Shown here: positions 5,697 through 14,562 of the stretch, one piece after another
Layout: each line of letters starts with the position of its first letter
How positions within the stretch are numbered: the first letter of the stretch is position 1
NCBI GenBank assembly: GCA_028703175.1
Contig: JAQVNJ010000043.1
Location: 1 to 40,813, forward strand
Direction of reading: 5' to 3'
Origin: JAAYCB01 sp012744395
Lineage (GTDB): Bacteria; Planctomycetota; Planctomycetia; Pirellulales; Thermoguttaceae
DNA length: 40,813 bases
Position numbers and translations under genes: made by a program
The notes under the pieces: generated by a model
Seen by the model: the letters and a program-made list of their open reading frames with translations, nothing else
What the model was told of the DNA's origin: nothing
Database searches by the model: none

Positions 5697-8060
5697 ATGA
5701 AATCCAATCGACTTGCCCGAACCAGCGCGCTGGGCTTGGCCGTTGCCTGCGCGGCTTTGTGGTTTGCCTCTCCGCTCCCGGCCGAAGCGGTCGAGACGCT
5801 GCCCGGCACCAGGCCGCTTGAATCGCAGGAGGAAGACCTGTCGGCGGCGATGATGGACGGCGCGCACCGGTTCGTCGAGCGAAAAATCGCCGAATCAATC
5901 GAGCGGCGTACGGCGCACTGGAAGCGGGATTTCAGTTCGCCCGAGGCGTACCGGAAGTCCATCGAGCCAAACCGCCAGCACTTCCGCGAGATCATCGGGG
6001 CGGTCGATCCGCGGACTGCCGGAGCGCTGGAGCGGTTTGGCGACGACGCCAACCCGGCCCTGGTGGCGGCCGCGGCGGCTTATGAAGTCTACCAGGTCCG
6101 CTGGCCCGTGTTGGAAGGCGTGTTCGGCGAAGGGCTCCTGGTGCGGCCGAAACACGAGGCCGCCGGGCATGTGATTGCGATTCCCGACGCCGATCAGACG
6201 CCCGAAATGCTCCTGGGCCTGACCGAGGGGCTGCCGCCCGGTGGGCAGTGGGCGCGGCGGCTGGCTGAAAGCGGGTTTGAAATCGTGCTGCCGGCGCTCG
6301 TCGGCCGCGAGAAGCTGGCCACGGACGACCGGCAACTCCGCCAGAGCGACCAGACCTATCGCGAATGGATCTACCGGCAGGCGTTCCACATGGGGCGGCA
6401 CGTGATCGGCTACGAGGTGCAGAAGGTGCTGGCCGCGGTGGACGCGTTTGAGAAGAGCGCGGCTCGCCGGAGGATCGGCGTGGCCGGCTACGGGGAGGGG
6501 GGCCTGATCGCCTTTTATGCCGCCGCGCTCGACGAGCGGATCGACGCGGCGCTGGTGAGCGGATACTTCAACTGCCGCCAGGCCGTCTGGTCGGAGCCGA
6601 TCTATCGCAATGTCTGGCGACTGCTGGACGAATTCGGCGACGCCGAGATTGCCTCGCTGATTCTGCCGCGCTGGCTCGTTGTCGAGCACAGCCAATTCCC
6701 CCCGGTTGTGGACCAGAAGGGAGCGCTCCAGACGCCGGCGCTGGAAAGCATCCAGGGCGAGCTGTCGCGGATTCCGCGCGCGCTCGCATCGTGGGGCGGT
6801 GTTCGGTTGATCCAAGGAGAAGGGGGCCGCCCGGCCGGCCCGGGGTCCGCTGAAGCTTTGCACGAGTTCGCCAAGGGGTTGGGTGTCGAAGCCGCAGCGT
6901 CGCCTTCCACGGCCCTGCCGGTGGATCGGCGGGCGTCGTTCGATCCGGCCGTGCGGCAGGCACGAGCGGTCAAGCAGTTGGAGGGCCACGTGCAGGGCCT
7001 CGTCCGCGGGTCGGAACACGTCCGCGACCGGTTCTTTCTCCACAAGGTGATGCCCGAGCTGGCCGACTGGAGGTGGACGACGGATAGGCGGCGCCCGACG
7101 CATGATCCGGCGAAATTCGTCGCTGGCGCCAGGGAGTTTCGCGAGCAGTTCCACGAGGAGGGCATGGGCCGGTTCAAGGAGCCGCGGCTGGCTGCCAACC
7201 CCCGGACGAGAAGGATTCTGGAGACGGAGAAGTGGACCGCCTACGACGTGGTTCTCGACGTCTTCCCCGAGCTGTTCGCCTGGGGGGTGCTGGTGTTGCC
7301 CAAGGGCATCGCGGCGGGCGAGCGCCGGCCGGTCGTTGTCTGCCAGCATGGCAGGAACGGCCTGCCGCGCGACGTGATCGATCGGAACCGCTCGGCCTAC
7401 GGCAATTTTGCGGCCCGGCTGGCGGAGCGGGGTCTGGTCACCTTCGCACCCCACAACCTGTATCGCGGCGAGGATCGATACCGCTGGCTCGACCGCAAGG
7501 CGAACACGGTCAAGGCGACGCTGTTCTCGTTCATCATCGCCCAGCACGACCAGATTCTGCGCTGGCTGGGCGAGCAGCCTTTTGTCGATGCGAAACGGAT
7601 CGCCTTCTATGGCTTGAGCTACGGCGGCGAGACGGCGGTCCGCGTGCCGGCGATCCTCGAAGGGTATTGCCTGTCGATCTGTTCGGGCGATTTCAACCAG
7701 TGGACGCGGAAAGTGGCGGCGACCGACCAGCCGTTCAGCTTCATGCGGACGATCGAGTGGGAGATGCCCTATTGGAACCTGGGACTGCGGTTCGACTATG
7801 CGGAGATGGCGTACTTGATGATTCCGCGGCCGCTGATGGTCGAGCGGGGGCATCTGGACGCGGTGGGCCGCGACCACTGGGTGGCGCATGAGTACGCTCG
7901 CGCCCGCTGGCTGTACGCCCAGTTGGGGCTTGCCGACCGCACCGAGATTGAATTCTTCCAGGGCGGCCACAGCATCAACGGCGAAGGGACGTTCGCGTTT
8001 CTGCACAAGCATCTCGACTGGCCGCGGCGGTCCGGGGGCGACCCGACGGGCGGGGAATGA
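5697..8060 (+). CDS. Exported tandem alpha/beta-hydrolase (dienelactone-hydrolase/acetyl-xylan-esterase-like)
   Basis: The ATG at 5697 is chosen over earlier in-frame codons because AGGAG lies at 5681-5685 and a signal peptide follows (LGLAVACAALWFASPLPAEA). The product has 787 residues and two hydrolase domains. In the first, the nucleophile elbow reads GYGEGG with Glu267 where Ser is expected, and a family-like HMGRHVIGYEVQKVLAAVD helix precedes it. In the second, the elbow is GLSYGG with Ser641, and His758 in QGGHSINGEG is the likely catalytic base. Domain two also has VVVCQHGRNG as an oxyanion strand. So the second domain looks active and the first looks degenerate. Ester or glycan-acetate hydrolysis in the periplasm is the likely job, but the substrate is not known. 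A hairpin at 8090-8110 follows. Confidence 0.75.
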   Translation: MKSNRLARTSALGLAVACAALWFASPLPAEAVETLPGTRPLESQEEDLSAAMMDGAHRFVERKIAESIERRTAHWKRDFSSPEAYRKSIEPNRQHFREIIGAVDPRTAGALERFGDDANPALVAAAAAYEVYQVRWPVLEGVFGEGLLVRPKHEAAGHVIAIPDADQTPEMLLGLTEGLPPGGQWARRLAESGFEIVLPALVGREKLATDDRQLRQSDQTYREWIYRQAFHMGRHVIGYEVQKVLAAVDAFEKSAARRRIGVAGYGEGGLIAFYAAALDERIDAALVSGYFNCRQAVWSEPIYRNVWRLLDEFGDAEIASLILPRWLVVEHSQFPPVVDQKGALQTPALESIQGELSRIPRALASWGGVRLIQGEGGRPAGPGSAEALHEFAKGLGVEAAASPSTALPVDRRASFDPAVRQARAVKQLEGHVQGLVRGSEHVRDRFFLHKVMPELADWRWTTDRRRPTHDPAKFVAGAREFREQFHEEGMGRFKEPRLAANPRTRRILETEKWTAYDVVLDVFPELFAWGVLVLPKGIAAGERRPVVVCQHGRNGLPRDVIDRNRSAYGNFAARLAERGLVTFAPHNLYRGEDRYRWLDRKANTVKATLFSFIIAQHDQILRWLGEQPFVDAKRIAFYGLSYGGETAVRVPAILEGYCLSICSGDFNQWTRKVAATDQPFSFMRTIEWEMPYWNLGLRFDYAEMAYLMIPRPLMVERGHLDAVGRDHWVAHEYARARWLYAQLGLADRTEIEFFQGGHSINGEGTFAFLHKHLDWPRRSGGDPTGGE

Positions 8061-8089
8061 ACCGCATCGCTGACGCGGTTAGCAAGCCG

Positions 8090-8110
8090 CAGCGGCGATC
8101 CCAGCCGCTG
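8090..8110. terminator. Hairpin between convergent genes
   Basis: CAGCGGC and GCCGCTG form a perfect 7-bp stem with a 7-base loop, in the spacer between the hydrolase (plus) and GT9 (minus) genes. There is no T-run, so termination is inferred from position and stem strength. Confidence 0.4.
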
Positions 8111-8132
8111 GGGATTGGCGCGTTCTTAACGA

Positions 8133-9155
8133 CTACGATCCGCGGTCGAGAGCCGCGTCGCACGCCTGGCAGACATCGCCGGCCGAGATCGCGTCCATCA
8201 AGGTCCGCGGCGCGGCGCGGCGCTGGCGGCTTGTGCCCTCGAAGGTTGCTTTCTGAATGGCGACGTGTTGGGGGCCGTAAGGGCCGTTGCGTGCGGCCGG
8301 CATCGGGCCGTAGAGCCCCACGCACGGAGTGCCAACGGCGGCGGCAAGGTGCAAGGGTCCGGTGTCGGAACCCACGAAGAGGGACGCGCGGCGGCAGAGG
8401 GCGGCAAGGTCGCGGAGCGAGGTATCCGGCGCCATCCGGGCAGCGCCGTCCGCCGCGGCGACAACTTCGGCGGCGGCGGCTCGCTCTTCGGGCCCCGCCC
8501 AGACCACCGCGGAGGAGACTTGGCGGTTCTGGAGGAGATGGCGGGCGACTTCGGCGTAGCGGTCCATCCGCCAGAGTTTCGACGGCCAGCCGGCTCCGAC
8601 ATTGATCAGGGCGAACGGCTGGCCGGCGAGTCCCAGGGCGGCGAGGATCCGCGAGCACGCCTGGCGATCACGCTCGCTCTCCGCCAGATCGAACCGGACG
8701 GGCGGTTTCTCGATCCCCAGGGGGCGAAGCAGTTCGAGGTTGCAGTCGATGATGTGGGCCGACGTGGAGCGGACGAGCTCCGTGTTCAGCAGGCGGCTGG
8801 CTTCGCGCCCCTTCTTGCAGCCGAATCCGATTCGCCGCGGGGCGCCGGAAAGCCAGGCGGCCAATGCGCTCTTCGTCAGGCCCTGAAGGTCGATGGCGAC
8901 CTGCGGGGCGAATTCCCGCAGTTCGCGGCGGGCGCGGCGGACCGCGCGGAACGACTTCAGCCAGCGGCGCGGAACGGCAATCAGGCGGTCCAGCGCGGGG
9001 TGGCCCTCCAGCAGGTGGGCGGCGCCGCCCTCGACGATCCAGGCCAGTTCCGCCTGGGGGAACCGGTCTCGCAAGGCGTTGAGCACCGGCAGGCCGTGCA
9101 TCACATCGCCAATTGCCGTCAGGCGGACGATCAGAATCCTGGGGCCGTTCGACAT
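8133..9155 (-). CDS. GT9-family glycosyltransferase (lipopolysaccharide heptosyltransferase-like)
   Basis: The reading frame is open much further upstream, but homology starts at the ATG complementary to 9153-9155: MSNGPRILIVRLTAIGDVMH. The 340-residue product shows the two Rossmann-like halves of GT-B fold GT9 enzymes. The N-terminal part carries the nucleotide-free acceptor motif IGDVMHGLPVLNALR and DLQGLTKSA. The C-terminal part carries INVGAGWPSKLW, then GSDTGPLHLAAAVGTPCVGLYGP, the donor-binding region. Enzymes of this family move heptose from ADP-heptose to the inner core of lipopolysaccharide at the cytoplasmic membrane face. The acceptor in this organism cannot be told. It is divergent from folC, sharing an upstream region of about 145 bp. 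Confidence 0.88.
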   Translation of the reverse strand: MSNGPRILIVRLTAIGDVMHGLPVLNALRDRFPQAELAWIVEGGAAHLLEGHPALDRLIAVPRRWLKSFRAVRRARRELREFAPQVAIDLQGLTKSALAAWLSGAPRRIGFGCKKGREASRLLNTELVRSTSAHIIDCNLELLRPLGIEKPPVRFDLAESERDRQACSRILAALGLAGQPFALINVGAGWPSKLWRMDRYAEVARHLLQNRQVSSAVVWAGPEERAAAAEVVAAADGAARMAPDTSLRDLAALCRRASLFVGSDTGPLHLAAAVGTPCVGLYGPMPAARNGPYGPQHVAIQKATFEGTSRQRRAAPRTLMDAISAGDVCQACDAALDRGS

Positions 9156-9299
9156 GCCGCCTCCGAAATCGCCAATTCTCGGCGAAAAACGCGCAACGCC
9201 ACCGCGTTGTTTGCGTCCCCTTCCATGATAGACCGCCGCGCCGCGCGGGCCCAATAGGGATTCCGCGGGCCCGCGACAAAAGCTGTTGGAGGGGATAAA

Positions 9300-10751
9300 A
9301 TGCATCGTTTCCCCACCACCCGCGCTTCGCCGATCAACCGGACCTCGATGCCTACCACCACGAAAGTCGACGGGCTGCTGGCTCGCCACAAGGCGGCGCT
9401 CCAGTATCTCTACGCACGGATCAACTACGAACGGATTCCGAGGCTGCCCTACCATGACCGCTGCTTCAAGCTGGAGCGGATGCAGGAGCTGGTCGATCGG
9501 CTGGGGAATCCCGAGCGAGCGATGCGGACGGTCCACGTGGCCGGGACGAAGGGCAAGGGCTCGACTGCGGCGATGATCGGCAGCATCCTTCGGGCGGCGG
9601 GGGTGCGGACGGGCGTCTTCTCCTCGCCGCACCTGGATCGGGTCGAGGAGCGGATGACGGTCGACGGGGTCGAGTGCCCGGCCGAGGACCTCGTCGAGCT
9701 GGTCGAGATGCTGATCCCGATCATCGAGGCGATGGACGGGGATCGGGCGGCGACCGGCGAACAGCCCGCCGGACCGACGTACTTCGAGATCATTACGGCG
9801 TTGGCGCTGCTGCATTTCGTCCGTTGCGGGGTCGACACGGCCGTTCTGGAGGTGGGGCTTGGCGGGCGGCTCGACTCGACGAACGTCTGCCTGCCGGAGG
9901 TCGCCGTGATCACCAGCATCAGCCTTGACCACACGCAGCAACTGGGCAACACGCTGGAATTGATCGCCGCGGAAAAGGCGGGAATCGTCAAGCCCGGCGT
10001 CCCGTTGGTCAGCGGTGTCACCGCGCTCGGCGCCCGCGAGGTGATCCGCTCGATCTGCCGCCAGCGCGGCAGCCGGCTGATCGAGCTGGGGACGGATTTC
10101 GACGTCGCCTATCGGCCACCCCGCGATCTGGCCGATCGCGATTCGAGGGGCGAGATCGATTTCGAGGGCCGCAGCGGAGAACCGGTTCGATTCCGCTCGC
10201 TGCCGTTGGGCATGGTGGGCCGCCATCAAGCGGTCAACGCCGCGGTCGCCCTGGCGGCGGTCGGCGAGCTTCGCGGCCGGGGGCGGACGATTCTCGACGA
10301 GCAGATCGTCAGCGGCCTGGCGGCCGCGCGGTGCCCGGCGCGGATTGAAGTCGTCGGCCGCCGGCCGACGGTGATCATCGACGGGGCGCACAACGTCGCC
10401 TCGATCGAGGCGCTGGTCGCCGCCATCGGGGAGAGTTTTACCGCGCGGAAGAAGATTCTCGTGTTCGCCACGAGCCAAGACAAGGACATCGCCGGGATGA
10501 TGCGGCTCGTGTTGCCGCTGTTCGATGAAATCATCCTCACGAGGTATCGGCTGAACCCCCGCGCGGCGCCTCCCAAGGAGCTGGCGGCGATCGCGGCGCG
10601 GTTGACGGGGCGGGTCTGCCGGGTATGCTCGAAACCGGTGGATGCCTGGAATGCAGCCCGGGCCAGCGCGGGGCCTGATGACCTTGTCTGTGTGGCCGGA
10701 TCGTTTTTTCTCGCTTCGGAACTCCGCAGAATCTGCACTTGCCCGACCTGA
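9300..10751 (+). CDS. folC: Folylpolyglutamate synthase / dihydrofolate synthase
   Basis: The ATG at 9300 follows GGAGGGG at 9288-9294, a strong ribosome-binding site. The 483-residue product belongs to the Mur-ligase-like FolC family: the P-loop GTKGKGST begins at Gly82, followed by GVFSSPHLDRVEERM, a FEIITALALLHF segment, VLEVGLGGRLDSTNV, SLDHTQQLGNTLELIAAEKAGI and the C-terminal IDGAHN. It joins glutamate to dihydropteroate or extends the glutamate tail of folates, using ATP, in the cytoplasm. It is somewhat longer than the usual 420-440 residues because of a short N-terminal extension and an insertion near 260-280. The next gene follows after 51 bp on the same strand, but no functional link is evident. 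Confidence 0.93.
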   Translation: MHRFPTTRASPINRTSMPTTTKVDGLLARHKAALQYLYARINYERIPRLPYHDRCFKLERMQELVDRLGNPERAMRTVHVAGTKGKGSTAAMIGSILRAAGVRTGVFSSPHLDRVEERMTVDGVECPAEDLVELVEMLIPIIEAMDGDRAATGEQPAGPTYFEIITALALLHFVRCGVDTAVLEVGLGGRLDSTNVCLPEVAVITSISLDHTQQLGNTLELIAAEKAGIVKPGVPLVSGVTALGAREVIRSICRQRGSRLIELGTDFDVAYRPPRDLADRDSRGEIDFEGRSGEPVRFRSLPLGMVGRHQAVNAAVALAAVGELRGRGRTILDEQIVSGLAAARCPARIEVVGRRPTVIIDGAHNVASIEALVAAIGESFTARKKILVFATSQDKDIAGMMRLVLPLFDEIILTRYRLNPRAAPPKELAAIAARLTGRVCRVCSKPVDAWNAARASAGPDDLVCVAGSFFLASELRRICTCPT

Positions 10752-10802
10752 TCCGCACCTGGCGGCAGGCCGGTCCTCACTAATTTCCCAGGGGACGATG
10801 CC

Positions 10803-11288
10803 ATGTGGCCAAAACATCTGATCTTCAAGGCGGTTTGGCTGTTCGTGATTGCCGGGTTCGCGGCCCAGGCCGTGGCTCAAAGCGCTGCCGATCCGGTCGT
10901 CGAATCGCTCCACCAGCGCGTGGGCCGCTTTCTCGAACAGGTTTCGTCGGGCACCTCGGTCCCCACCGCCTACCAGGACCTGCTCAGCGGAGGGCCGCTC
11001 GCCACCCGGAAGAGCGAACTCGACGAGCTGATCAAGAAGACCGACAAGATCAGCGAGCTGTACGGGGAATACCGGGCGTTCGAGCATGTCTTCACCCGGC
11101 GCGTGGGCGCGGACCTGGTCTTCATGAAGTACCTCTACAAATGCCAGAAGTTCCCCGTCCTCTGGCACATCACCTTCTACCGCCCGCCGATCCAGGCCGA
11201 CCTGCCCTCGGACAGCGGCAGCGCCTGGCAGGTGATCGCGATCCGCTTCGATACGAACCTGGAGGTGCTCACGGTACTGAAGAACTGA
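10803..11288 (+). CDS. Exported protein of unknown function
   Basis: A 161-residue product with a clear signal peptide and likely cleavage after AQAVA. The mature protein has a helical first half (ESLHQRVGRFLEQVSSG and KSELDELIKKTDKISELYGEY) and a strand-rich second half (FEHVFTRRVGADLVFMKYLYKC, FPVLWHITFYRPP, WQVIAIRFDTNLEVL). The second half has the look of an NTF2-like cone fold, but I cannot prove it. Proteins of this form occur in planctomycetes without known role. It lies 51 bp after folC and 53 bp before a lipoprotein gene, both on the same strand. Confidence 0.7.
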   Translation: MWPKHLIFKAVWLFVIAGFAAQAVAQSAADPVVESLHQRVGRFLEQVSSGTSVPTAYQDLLSGGPLATRKSELDELIKKTDKISELYGEYRAFEHVFTRRVGADLVFMKYLYKCQKFPVLWHITFYRPPIQADLPSDSGSAWQVIAIRFDTNLEVLTVLKN

Positions 11289-11341
11289 CCGCTTCTATGC
11301 CAATTGGCATATCGCCTGATTCCTTCGCACGGAGAAACACG

Positions 11342-11725
11342 ATGACTGGCCGCCTTTTCGGAACGGGCCTGTGGCTGGCAGCCGCGCTGCTGACTTTCGG
11401 CTGTGGCGGATCGAAGCCCGGCGATGCTCCCGCCACACCGCCGCGCGGACCGGCGACTGCCGCCCCGGCTGGGGCGATGCCGGCGGTGGAGCCGGAGAGC
11501 TCCCTGGAAAATCCCCCGGCGGCGGTGGAGCCGGAGAGCTCCCTGGAAAATCCCCCGGCGGCGGTTGCCGAGTCTCAGGGGCCGGCCGGCGGCACGCGTC
11601 CCAGCCGGTCGAACGTCCTCGGCGCGATCGGCCGGGCGGTTCGCGGCGCAATCGGCAAGCCTGCCGACGCAGCGCCGACCGACGAAGCGCCGGCCGAAGC
11701 GCCCAAATACAGACCGGCCAAGTAG
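11342..11725 (+). CDS. Small lipoprotein with Pro/Glu-rich tandem repeat
   Basis: The ATG at 11342 follows GGAG at 11331-11334. The 127-residue product has a lipoprotein signal: a hydrophobic run ending LTFGC, with Cys about 20 as the lipid-modified residue. The rest is low-complexity, rich in Pro, Ala and Glu, and contains two identical copies of VEPESSLENPPAA encoded by a perfect 39-bp duplication. A short segment SNVLGAIGRAVRGAIGKPADAAP follows and may be an amphipathic helix. It is probably an envelope-anchored spacer or binding protein; no function is recognised. It is convergent with btuC. Confidence 0.65.
   Translation: MTGRLFGTGLWLAAALLTFGCGGSKPGDAPATPPRGPATAAPAGAMPAVEPESSLENPPAAVEPESSLENPPAAVAESQGPAGGTRPSRSNVLGAIGRAVRGAIGKPADAAPTDEAPAEAPKYRPAK
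11483..11560 (+). repeat. Perfect 2 x 39-bp tandem duplication within the lipoprotein gene
   Basis: Units 11483-11521 and 11522-11560 are identical base for base, so the duplication is recent or is kept identical by slippage. Each unit is 13 codons long and keeps the frame. Confidence 0.9.
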
Positions 11726-11783
11726 CGATCGCGAGGCGGAGGCGGGCTTCCGCCGTGCGGGCTTCCGCCCTGCGGGCGTGTCT

Positions 11784-12785
11784 TCAGCGCGGGCCGGCTT
11801 CCTCCCGGCCGGAGCGGGTCAGCAGGAGCCAGACGAAGAACGGGCCGCCGAGCAGGGCGGTGAGGATGCCGACCGGCAACTCGGTGGGGGCGATGATCAT
11901 CCGGGCGGCCGTGTCGCAGAGCACGAGGAAGGCCCCGCCGAAGAGGATCGTCGCTGGGCCGAGAACGCGGTGGTCGGGACCGACCAGCAGGCGGCAGATG
12001 TGCGGGGCCATCAGGCCGACGAATCCGATCGGCCCGCAGACGGAGACGATCGCGCCGACCATCACGGAACAGGCGGCGAACAGGACAAGCTTGACGCGAT
12101 CGACCTCGACGCCCCGCGCTGCTGCCAACTCTTCGCCGGTGGCGATCAGGTTCAGTTCGTGGCGGAGGTAGAGCACCACGGCGGAGCCGGCGAAGACGAA
12201 GGGGAGCATGGTCAGCACGCTGTCCAGGCCGACCACGCTGTCCAGGCCGCCCATCACCCAGCGAACCATGCGGAAGGTCCGCGTCAGATCGCTGATGTAT
12301 TGCAGAAACAGGATCATGCTGGAGAAGAAGAAGCTCACGGCCACGCCGGCCAGGAGCATCGTGATGTTGGAGCCGCCGCGGGCGGCCCGGGCGAGCCCGT
12401 AGACCACGGCGACCGTGACCAGCGAGCCGGCAAAGGCGAACCACGACTCGCCGGGGATCCGCAGCACCGAGAAGGCCAGGCCGAGGTGGATCGCGATCGC
12501 CGCCCCCAGCGATGCGCCGCTGGAGACGCCGAGCGTGAAGGGCGTGGCCAGCGGATTGCGGAACACCGCTTGAAACGCCATCCCGGCCACGGCCAGGCCG
12601 GCGCCGGCGAGAAACGCCACCGCCACGCGCGGCATCCGCAGCGTCCAGAGAATGTCCAGCTCGCCCGCCGTGGCGTCGCCCCAGAGTGCTCCCAGCGGGG
12701 TTCTCTCGATCCCCACCAGCGGCGCCCCGCAGAGGCTGGCGATTGCCAGGACCGCCAGCAGCACAAGAACCGCCTCGGCCTTCAT
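11784..12785 (-). CDS. btuC: FecCD/BtuC-type ABC transporter permease
   Basis: A 333-residue membrane protein with about eight to ten hydrophobic segments. Family landmarks are RMPRVAVAFLAGAGLAVAG, FQAVFRNPLATPFTLGVSSGASLGA, a MGGLDSV stretch, and the coupling-helix region ARGVEVDRVKLVLF. Near the end come GPIGFVGLMAPHICRLLVGPDHR and TELPVGILTALLGGPFF. It would form the homodimeric channel of a metal-chelate or cobalamin importer in the inner membrane. Its start overlaps the ATPase gene's stop by four bases, so the two are translationally coupled. The symbol rests on the partner binding protein; a siderophore or haem substrate cannot be excluded. Confidence 0.82.
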   Translation of the reverse strand: MKAEAVLVLLAVLAIASLCGAPLVGIERTPLGALWGDATAGELDILWTLRMPRVAVAFLAGAGLAVAGMAFQAVFRNPLATPFTLGVSSGASLGAAIAIHLGLAFSVLRIPGESWFAFAGSLVTVAVVYGLARAARGGSNITMLLAGVAVSFFFSSMILFLQYISDLTRTFRMVRWVMGGLDSVVGLDSVLTMLPFVFAGSAVVLYLRHELNLIATGEELAAARGVEVDRVKLVLFAACSVMVGAIVSVCGPIGFVGLMAPHICRLLVGPDHRVLGPATILFGGAFLVLCDTAARMIIAPTELPVGILTALLGGPFFVWLLLTRSGREEAGPR

Positions 12786-13654
12786 CGGTTCTCCTCCTCG
12801 GACGGGCCGCGCTGGCGGTCCGGGGCCGATTCGCCGGGCGGTTGCGATTGCCGGGCGCGGGGCCGCGCCGGGGCAATCATCGGCACGTCTCCCTCGGGGT
12901 GATCGACCAGGAGGAAGGGGGTGCCATAGATCCGCTGGAGCGTCTGGGGCCGCATGATCTGGGCGGGTGTGCCGTCGAAGACGACCGACCCTGCGCTGAG
13001 GGCGATGATCCGATCGCTGTCGAGCGCCGCCCGGTTCACGTCGTGGGTCACGGCCACGATCGTGACCGCCGACTGCCGGTTGACTTCCCCGAGCAGGTCG
13101 CGAATCTCGGCCTGGTGGCGGTAGTCGAGGAAGGTGGTCGGTTCATCGAGCAAGAGGACCTCGGCGCCCTGGGCCAGGGCGGCGGCGATGTAGACCTTCT
13201 GGCGCTCGCCGCCGCTGAGCGTATCGAGCGTGCGGTGGGCCAACGGCTCGATCCCGGTCCGCCGCATCACCCGGCGGACGGCCTGGCGGTCTTGATGAGC
13301 GATGGACGAGAGCGGGTTCAAGTAGGGGTAGCGCCCCATCAGGACGAACTGTTCGACGGTGAAGGCGACGAGGGGGCCGTCGGCCTGGGGGACGTAGCTC
13401 AAGAGGCGGGCCAGTTCGCGCTGCCGATAGAGGGCCAGCGGCCGGCCGAAGATCGCGATCCGGCCGGTCCCGCCGCGGTAGATGCGGTCGAGGCACTTCA
13501 GCAGCGTCGTCTTGCCGGCCCCGTTCGGCCCGACGATCGAAAGGTATTCGCCCGCACGGACCGAAAACGAGACATCTCGGAGGACCGGGGTCGACCCGAA
13601 CCGGAACGAGAATCGGGCGACGTCGATCACCGTGTCTGCTCCTCCGCGGGTCAT
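12782..13654 (-). CDS. btuD: ABC transporter ATP-binding protein (BtuD/FepC-type)
   Basis: A 290-residue ATPase. Walker A is GPNGAGKTT at residues 42-50, the Q-loop is in SYVPQADGP, the signature is LSGGERQ, Walker B is VLLLDEPTTFLD and the switch histidine is in VTHDVNRA. This is the arrangement of ATPases that power FecCD/BtuC permeases. The C-terminal tail of about 40 residues is Pro/Arg-rich and unusual for the family. The gene is the middle one of three and overlaps both neighbours by four bases. Confidence 0.85.
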   Translation of the reverse strand: MTRGGADTVIDVARFSFRFGSTPVLRDVSFSVRAGEYLSIVGPNGAGKTTLLKCLDRIYRGGTGRIAIFGRPLALYRQRELARLLSYVPQADGPLVAFTVEQFVLMGRYPYLNPLSSIAHQDRQAVRRVMRRTGIEPLAHRTLDTLSGGERQKVYIAAALAQGAEVLLLDEPTTFLDYRHQAEIRDLLGEVNRQSAVTIVAVTHDVNRAALDSDRIIALSAGSVVFDGTPAQIMRPQTLQRIYGTPFLLVDHPEGDVPMIAPARPRARQSQPPGESAPDRQRGPSEEENR

Positions 13655-14562
13655 CGTTCCCAGTCCACTTCGGGGTGAAGGAGGCGGGCGAGTTTCTCGA
13701 CGAATTGGACGAACCGCGGACCGGGGACCGTGGCGAAATCGTCGGCGATCAAGTAGACGCGGCCTTGCCTGACGGCCTCCACGTGGGGCAGGCTCTGCCA
13801 GTCGGCGCGGACGCGGGCCTCGTCAGCCGGCGGGCCGGAGACGCTCGAGACGAGGTCGACGATCGCGCCGGGATCGAGTTGGATGATCCCTTCGCGGGAG
13901 ACGACGGGAAACCGAGCACGCCCCTTCCGGTAGGCGTTTTCACCTCCCGCCAGCTCGACGATGCGATCGATGTGGCCGTCGCGTCCGGCGATGTACACGT
14001 CCTGGAGCGTGCCCGTGCCGAGCGTGCGTTCGATGGCCACCAGCACCCGCGGCCGCGGCCGGCCGGCCGTCTTTTCCTTCACGCGCTCGAGCCGGTGGTG
14101 GATGTCGGCGACGATCGCCTCGGCGCGCGGCCGGGCTCGGCAGACGGCGCCGATCCGCGGGATCGACTGGACGATGCCCTCGATGTCCTTGTGAGAGACT
14201 TCCAGGGCAGGCAGCTGGAGCCTGGCAAATCCCGGCATCGGGGGGCCGGCGGCCTCCAGGAGGATCACCAGGTCGGGATGCAGGCCAACGAGGCGTTCGT
14301 AATTCGGATTGAGGTAGCCGCCGATGCTCGGCTTTTCCATCGCCTCGGGCGGATACTTGCAGTAGTCGGTGCGGCCGACAACGCGGTCGCCCAGGCCGAG
14401 GGCAAAGACGATCTCCGTAAGGCTCGGCGCCATCGTGACGATTCGCTCGGGCGGCGCGGCGGAGAAGGCGACCGGCCTGGATTCCGCGAGTTGGCCTTGC
14501 GCCCAGAAACAGAGGGCAAACACGGCGCCGATCGCGGCGGCCAGCAGAACGCGCCCGTTCAT
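13651..14562 (-). CDS. btuF: Periplasmic cobalamin-type substrate-binding protein
   Basis: A 303-residue product with an N-terminal hydrophobic signal (VLLAAAIGAVFALCFWAQG). It matches BtuF-like helical-backbone binding proteins: ERIVTMAPSLTEIVFALGLGDRVVGRTDYCKYP, then the LVGLHPDLVILLE segment, and a C-terminal LPHVEAVRQGRVYLI. The family delivers cobalamin or iron chelates to a BtuCD-like complex. Pro and Tyr in 'DYCKYPPEA' are typical of cobalamin-binding members. It is the first gene of the minus-strand operon, and I looked for a cobalamin riboswitch upstream without finding a convincing one. The substrate assignment is therefore by family only. Confidence 0.82.
   Translation of the reverse strand: MNGRVLLAAAIGAVFALCFWAQGQLAESRPVAFSAAPPERIVTMAPSLTEIVFALGLGDRVVGRTDYCKYPPEAMEKPSIGGYLNPNYERLVGLHPDLVILLEAAGPPMPGFARLQLPALEVSHKDIEGIVQSIPRIGAVCRARPRAEAIVADIHHRLERVKEKTAGRPRPRVLVAIERTLGTGTLQDVYIAGRDGHIDRIVELAGGENAYRKGRARFPVVSREGIIQLDPGAIVDLVSSVSGPPADEARVRADWQSLPHVEAVRQGRVYLIADDFATVPGPRFVQFVEKLARLLHPEVDWER

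Noticed and set aside
5895..8012. Minus-strand open frame of 705 codons
   Set aside because: Antisense to the tandem hydrolase, with the Arg/Pro/Leu-rich composition usual for high-GC shadows and no family pattern.
10180..10200. tRNA-like GGTTCGATTCC segment
   Set aside because: It lies inside folC, with no matching acceptor or anticodon stems around it.
9156..11168. Upstream extension of the GT9 reading frame
   Set aside because: It runs antisense through folC and a small exported gene; similarity to GT9 begins only at 9155.
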